A stretch of 64,000 bases of DNA. Source: Sphingomonadaceae bacterium. GTDB lineage: Bacteria > Pseudomonadota > Alphaproteobacteria > Sphingomonadales > Sphingomonadaceae. Numbering within the stretch: position 1 is the first letter of the stretch; the number at the start of each line of letters is the position of its first letter. This document shows, in pieces, positions 60,710 through 64,000 of this stretch. A program made the position numbers and the translations under genes. Under the pieces are notes generated by a model. It did no database searches. It had not been told where the DNA came from and saw only the letters and a list, made by a program, of their open reading frames with translations. The DNA is taken from NCBI GenBank assembly GCA_947463325.1, contig CANHQT010000004.1, positions 48,810 through 112,809 on the forward strand. Direction: 5' to 3'.

Positions 60710-61582
60710 TTAGTCGCGGCTCCAGCGGGCCCAGATGGCGGTGGGGAGGAGGAGGCCGCGGGCTTCCTCGCGGATGGCGAGTTCGCCGGCCTCGACCGTG
60801 CCGCCGAGGTGGCCGAGCGTCTGTTGCAGCAATTCCTGAAGCGCGAGCGCGGAGAGGCGCACGGCATAGACGGTGAGGAAGAGCGCCCGGCTCTGACCGT
60901 CGAGCAACTGCGCGCAATCAGCCAGCAGGCCGGGGAGATGTTCCTCCAGCCGCCACACTTCCCCATCGGGGCCGCGGCCGAACTTGGGCGGATCGAGCAG
61001 GATCGCGTCATAGCGGCGGCCGCGCCGCACCTCTCGCGCGGCGAACTTCACCGCATCGTCGACGATCCAGCGCACCGGCGCATCGGAAAGGCCGGAGAGC
61101 GCCGCATTCTCCCGCGCCTGTGCCACCGATTTCTTCGAGGCATCGACATGCACCACCCGCGCGCCAGCGCTGGCGAGCGCGAGGCTGCCGACGCCGGTGT
61201 AGCCGAACAGGTTGAGAAATTCGGGCGATTCCACCGGTGCGACCTGATCTCGCAGCCAGTGCCACACCGGGGCCATGTCCGGGAAGAAACCGAGGTGACG
61301 GAAGGGAGTGGTGTGGGCGGTGAAGCGCACTTCTTCCCACGCGAGCGGCCAGCCTTCGGCCGGCACGGGCGATTCGAAATACCAGCGGCCGCCACCCTCA
61401 TCGTCCGAGGCGGGGACGAATTCACCATGCGCCTGCCAGTCGGCACTGGCGGGTTGCCACATCGCCTGCGGTTCGGGGCGAATGAAACGATAGTCGCCAT
61501 AGCGTTCGAGCTTTCGCCCGCCGCCGCTGTCGACGAGGCCGAAGTCAGACCAAGGCTCGCCGGTGAGGGTGAGGAGGGTCAT
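60710..61582 (-). CDS. Class I SAM-dependent methyltransferase (RlmI-like)
   Basis: A 290-residue enzyme of the PF10672 group. SAM-binding motif I is FLNLFGYTGVGSLALASAGA, motif II HVDASKKSVAQARENA and the DPPKFG motif (LLDPPKFGRGPDG) resembles NPPY-type nucleobase methyltransferases. Target is probably an RNA cytosine or guanine, but not certain. Start 61582 overlaps thrC's stop by 4 bp, so the two are coupled. Confidence 0.9.
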   Translation of the reverse strand: MTLLTLTGEPWSDFGLVDSGGGRKLERYGDYRFIRPEPQAMWQPASADWQAHGEFVPASDDEGGGRWYFESPVPAEGWPLAWEEVRFTAHTTPFRHLGFFPDMAPVWHWLRDQVAPVESPEFLNLFGYTGVGSLALASAGARVVHVDASKKSVAQARENAALSGLSDAPVRWIVDDAVKFAAREVRRGRRYDAILLDPPKFGRGPDGEVWRLEEHLPGLLADCAQLLDGQSRALFLTVYAVRLSALALQELLQQTLGHLGGTVEAGELAIREEARGLLLPTAIWARWSRD

Positions 61583-62973
61583 GCCCCGCCGTGCCGCAGC
61601 ACAAAATCGCGCACCGCGGCATAATCGCCGGGCAGCGAGACATAGCGTTCCTCACGGTCGAACAAATTGCCGACGCGGCCCGGCAGCACCGGGCGGCGGC
61701 CCGAGGCGCGTTCCACCGCATCGCCGAACTTGGCCGGGTGGGCGGTGGCGAGGGTGACCATCGGGATGGCAGGATCGCCATCATCGGCGCGCGCGGCGGC
61801 GAGGCCGATGGCGGTGTGCGGATCGATGAGTTCGCCTGCCGATTCCCATGCCCAGCGCAAAGCACCGGCCATGGCAGGACCATCAATGGCGGCGCTGGTG
61901 AACAGGGCCGAGGCACCTTCGCGCTGGGCGTTGGTGAGGCGCATCGCGCGGGTCGATTCAAACCCCGCCATCTGCGCGGCCATGGCGGCCCCATCACGCC
62001 CGCCGAGATCGAACAGCAGCCGTTCGAAATTGCTGCTGACCTGAATGTCCATGCTGGGCGTCGCAGTGGGGGTGACGATGCCGGCGCTGTAATCCCCCTG
62101 CGCCAGCGCGCGGTGGAGGATGTCATTGACGTTGGTCGCGACGACCAGACGCGCGACGGGAAGGCCCATGCGCGCGGCGACATAGCCGGCGAACACATCC
62201 CCGAAATTGCCGGTCGGGACCGAGAAGGCGACAGGACGGTGGGGCGCGCCAAGGCGCACAGCGGCATAGAAATAATAGACCACCTGAGCGGCAAGCCGCG
62301 CCCAGTTGATCGAATTGACGGCGGACAGGGTGAGGTGGCCGGTGACATCGGGGTCACCAAACATCCGCTTCACCATCGCCTGGGCATCATCGAAGCTGCC
62401 ATCGATCGCGACATTGTGGACATTGTCCGCAATCACCGTGGTCATCTGCCGCCGCTGCACATCGGAGACGCGGCCCGCCGGGTGGAGCATGACGATCGAG
62501 AGATTTTCACGGCCCGCCACAGCATCAATCGCCGCGCTGCCGGTATCACCGGAGGTCGCCCCGACGATAGTGATATGCCGGTCCGTGCCGGTCAGGAAGC
62601 GTTCGAACAGGAGGCCGAGCAGCTGGAGCGCGACATCCTTGAAAGCGAGCGTGGGCCCGTGGAACAGTTCGAGCAGCCATTGGCGCTGATCAAGCTGTTT
62701 CAGCGGCACCACCGCCGCATGATCGAAACGGGCATAGGCCGCGCGGGTGAGGCTGCGCAGTTCCTCCGCAGTCAGGCTGTCCCCGACAAAGGGCGCGAGG
62801 ACGCGCGCCGCAGTCTCCGCATAATCGAGGCCCGCGAGGTCCGCGATGTCCTGCTGACTCAGCTCAGGCCAGGCCTCGGGCAGATAGAGCCCGCCATCCG
62901 GCGCAAGGCCGGCAAGGGTCACGCCCCTGAAATCGAGCCGGTCGGGTGCGCCGCGGGTGGAACGGTAAAGCAT
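61579..62973 (-). CDS. thrC: Threonine synthase
   Basis: PLP-dependent last step of threonine synthesis, O-phosphohomoserine to threonine. PLP lysine lies in ELFHGPTLAFKDVALQLLG, the glycine-rich SGDTGSAA follows and VPTGNFGDVFAGYVAARMG is the phosphate-binding loop. At 464 residues it is the long class (yeast/E. coli-like) with an N-terminal MLYRSTRGAPD start at 62973. Between SURF1 (about 40 bp upstream) and the methyltransferase in one minus-strand run, a common arrangement in Alphaproteobacteria. Confidence 0.96.
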   Translation of the reverse strand: MLYRSTRGAPDRLDFRGVTLAGLAPDGGLYLPEAWPELSQQDIADLAGLDYAETAARVLAPFVGDSLTAEELRSLTRAAYARFDHAAVVPLKQLDQRQWLLELFHGPTLAFKDVALQLLGLLFERFLTGTDRHITIVGATSGDTGSAAIDAVAGRENLSIVMLHPAGRVSDVQRRQMTTVIADNVHNVAIDGSFDDAQAMVKRMFGDPDVTGHLTLSAVNSINWARLAAQVVYYFYAAVRLGAPHRPVAFSVPTGNFGDVFAGYVAARMGLPVARLVVATNVNDILHRALAQGDYSAGIVTPTATPSMDIQVSSNFERLLFDLGGRDGAAMAAQMAGFESTRAMRLTNAQREGASALFTSAAIDGPAMAGALRWAWESAGELIDPHTAIGLAAARADDGDPAIPMVTLATAHPAKFGDAVERASGRRPVLPGRVGNLFDREERYVSLPGDYAAVRDFVLRHGGA

Positions 62974-63012
62974 GGCCGATCGCCTAGCGGGACGGGACCG
63001 AGCCTGCAACGG

Positions 63013-63663
63013 TCAGTGCCCCTGCCCTTCGCGCCGCCGCCGCCGCAGTGCGAGGACGTAGATCACCGCCGCGGCGAGCGCGAAGAAGAACCATTGGCCA
63101 GCGTAGGCGATATGATTGTTGGGCACGGACGAAGGATCAGGCGGCGCGCTGGCGAGGAGGCCGGGCGCGGGCGTGGCGGAGACAATCATCGGGCGCGGTA
63201 TAGGGCGCGTGCCCATGAGCGTGGCGATGAGGCCGCCTTCGACCGGCTCTGTCGTGGCGATGCCGCTGACTTCCCCGCCGGTCCATTGCGGCTGGAACTG
63301 CGCATCCTCACTCACCCCCATGTCGACGATGAAGCCCGGCCCTTCCGCGCCGCGCTTGCATTCGGCAAGGAAGCGGTAACCGCTGCGGCCGTCCGTGCTA
63401 CGCCCGCCGATCGGGCGCCATGCAGCGACCCCGAGGCAGGTGGCGCTGGCGCGGCGGAACATGGCGCTGTCGGGCATCGGCCCTGCCATGGGGAGGGCGA
63501 TGGATTCTGCCGTGCGGTTGCGTTCATAGGTGGCGAGCAGCGCGTCCTTTTCCCCTGCCCGGCCCCACTGCCAGACACCGAGCGCGATCATCGTCGCGCA
63601 AGCGGCGGCGACGATGATGGTGGGGATGATCGGCCAGCGCTGCGATGTGGGAGCTTCAGTCAT
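63013..63663 (-). CDS. SURF1 family cytochrome oxidase assembly protein
   Basis: A 216-residue inner-membrane protein with two TM helices, IIPTIIVAAACATMIALGVWQWGR at the start and IAYAGQWFFFALAAAVIYVLALR at the end, separated by a periplasmic domain; the GVWQW and NNHIAYAGQWF motifs are SURF1 hallmarks. It assists heme a insertion into CoxA. AGGAAG lies 5 bases before ATG 63663. Lies after coxC on the same strand, with a terminator between. Confidence 0.93.
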   Translation of the reverse strand: MTEAPTSQRWPIIPTIIVAAACATMIALGVWQWGRAGEKDALLATYERNRTAESIALPMAGPMPDSAMFRRASATCLGVAAWRPIGGRSTDGRSGYRFLAECKRGAEGPGFIVDMGVSEDAQFQPQWTGGEVSGIATTEPVEGGLIATLMGTRPIPRPMIVSATPAPGLLASAPPDPSSVPNNHIAYAGQWFFFALAAAVIYVLALRRRRREGQGH

Positions 63664-63737
63664 GGCCGCTTCCTGTCACTGTGGGGCAGTTTCGTCCAGT
63701 CGCGCGGGTGCGTGCATCATCGCAGGAGGGGAAAGCG

Positions 63738-63773
63738 AAAAGGGCGGCCTCGCGTAATGCGGGCCGCCCTTTC
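63738..63773 (-). terminator. Intrinsic terminator downstream of coxC
   Basis: AAGGGCGGCC ... GGCCGCCCTT with a 12-base loop; on the minus strand the stem ends in CCCTTTTCG. It lies 36 bp beyond the coxC stop and separates it from SURF1. Confidence 0.75.
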
Positions 63774-63808
63774 GTTTGCCATGTGCCGGTGGGCACCGAG
63801 CCCACGGA

Positions 63809-64000
63809 TCAGTGGATCGGTGCGCCCCAGCCGCCCCAGACATAGACGACGATGAACAGGAACAGCCACACCACGTCGACGAAGTGCCAGTACCAGGCAG
63901 CGGATTCGAAACCGAAATGCTGCTGCGGGGTGAAGTGGCCCTTATAGGCGCGCACCAGGCAGACGATCAGGAAGATCGTGCCGACCAGCACGTGGAAGCC
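63809..64000 (-). CDS. coxC: Cytochrome c oxidase subunit III, partial (C-terminus)
   Basis: Only the last 63 or so residues are in the window; the start lies beyond 64000. The visible part has two membrane segments, [13 protein letters not shown] and [24 protein letters not shown], with the family motif [21 protein letters not shown]. Subunit III stabilises the aa3 oxidase core. It precedes SURF1 in the usual order. Confidence 0.93.
   Translation of the reverse strand, partial: GFHVLVGTIFLIVCLVRAYKGHFTPQQHFGFESAAWYWHFVDVVWLFLFIVVYVWGGWGAPIH

Overview
The window looks like chromosomal DNA of a sphingomonad (Alphaproteobacteria, Sphingomonadales). It is GC-rich, and its genes are of the usual alphaproteobacterial kinds: a very large NAD-glutamate dehydrogenase, a TIGR02300 / aroA / cmk / rpsA / ihfB block, class Ia nrdA-nrdB, SURF1 next to cytochrome oxidase subunit III, ccmAB and thrC. 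TonB-dependent uptake genes and many 4-bp ATGA/GTGA gene overlaps fit as well. The genus cannot be fixed from the sequence alone.

Layout. 0-6.4 kb: a D-aminoacylase-type amidohydrolase diverges from an APH-fold kinase plus acyl-CoA dehydrogenase pair, followed by a DEAD-box helicase and tRNA-Thr. 6.7-17.5 kb: a PAS protein, NAD-GDH, a small 'SFPASD' protein, an ABC exporter of the YbbAP/LolD-FtsX kind diverging from a TesA-like esterase, and a 35-residue membrane protein behind an FNR/FixK-like box. 17.5-24.4 kb: an SDR with a PYROXD2-like FAD enzyme, then an SDR-kynA-kynureninase-like operon, a secreted thermonuclease-like protein and a DksA/TraR-type zinc-finger protein coupled to a DUF465 protein. 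24.4-26.9 kb: an accessory patch with a GC-rich gene-free stretch, an AT-richer two-gene DUF5343-HEPN module and a diverged copy of the nrdB 3' end. 26.9-30.3 kb: nrdAB with a likely tandem NrdR operator. 30.4-37.1 kb: a DUF1905 protein, a PhnZ-like HD protein, tRNA-Ala with dispersed repeats, then TIGR02300, aroA, cmk, rpsA, ihfB and tRNA-Leu. 37.1-46.1 kb: an orphan peptide-type binding protein, a DUF4112 protein, and a divergent uptake/export locus (ATPase plus two DUF3526 permeases against a TonB receptor plus PepSY protein). 46.1-57.7 kb: surface and accessory genes, including a trypsin-like autotransporter, unknown proteins, a gene broken at a G8 tract, tRNA-Tyr, rlmB, a ferredoxin, an AlkA-type glycosylase and a secreted beta-helix protein. 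57.8-64 kb: an SDR, a PCD/PhhB protein, a zincin, ccmAB, a methyltransferase, thrC, SURF1 and the 3' end of coxC.

The most novel-looking stretch is the DUF5343-HEPN pair. It starts three bases after the stop codon of a second, diverged nrdB tail, which suggests a small mobile module that used or was acquired through the nrdB 3' end. Other points worth following are the adjacent APH(-DUF6285) and acyl-CoA dehydrogenase genes (a split form of the ACAD10/11 architecture, similar to LvaA/LvaC), the DUF3526 exporter-TonB receptor-PepSY locus, the G8 frameshift, and a repeat family shared by the tRNA-Ala and tRNA-Tyr downstream regions. No rRNA, CRISPR array, integrase, transposase or prophage structure was recognised.
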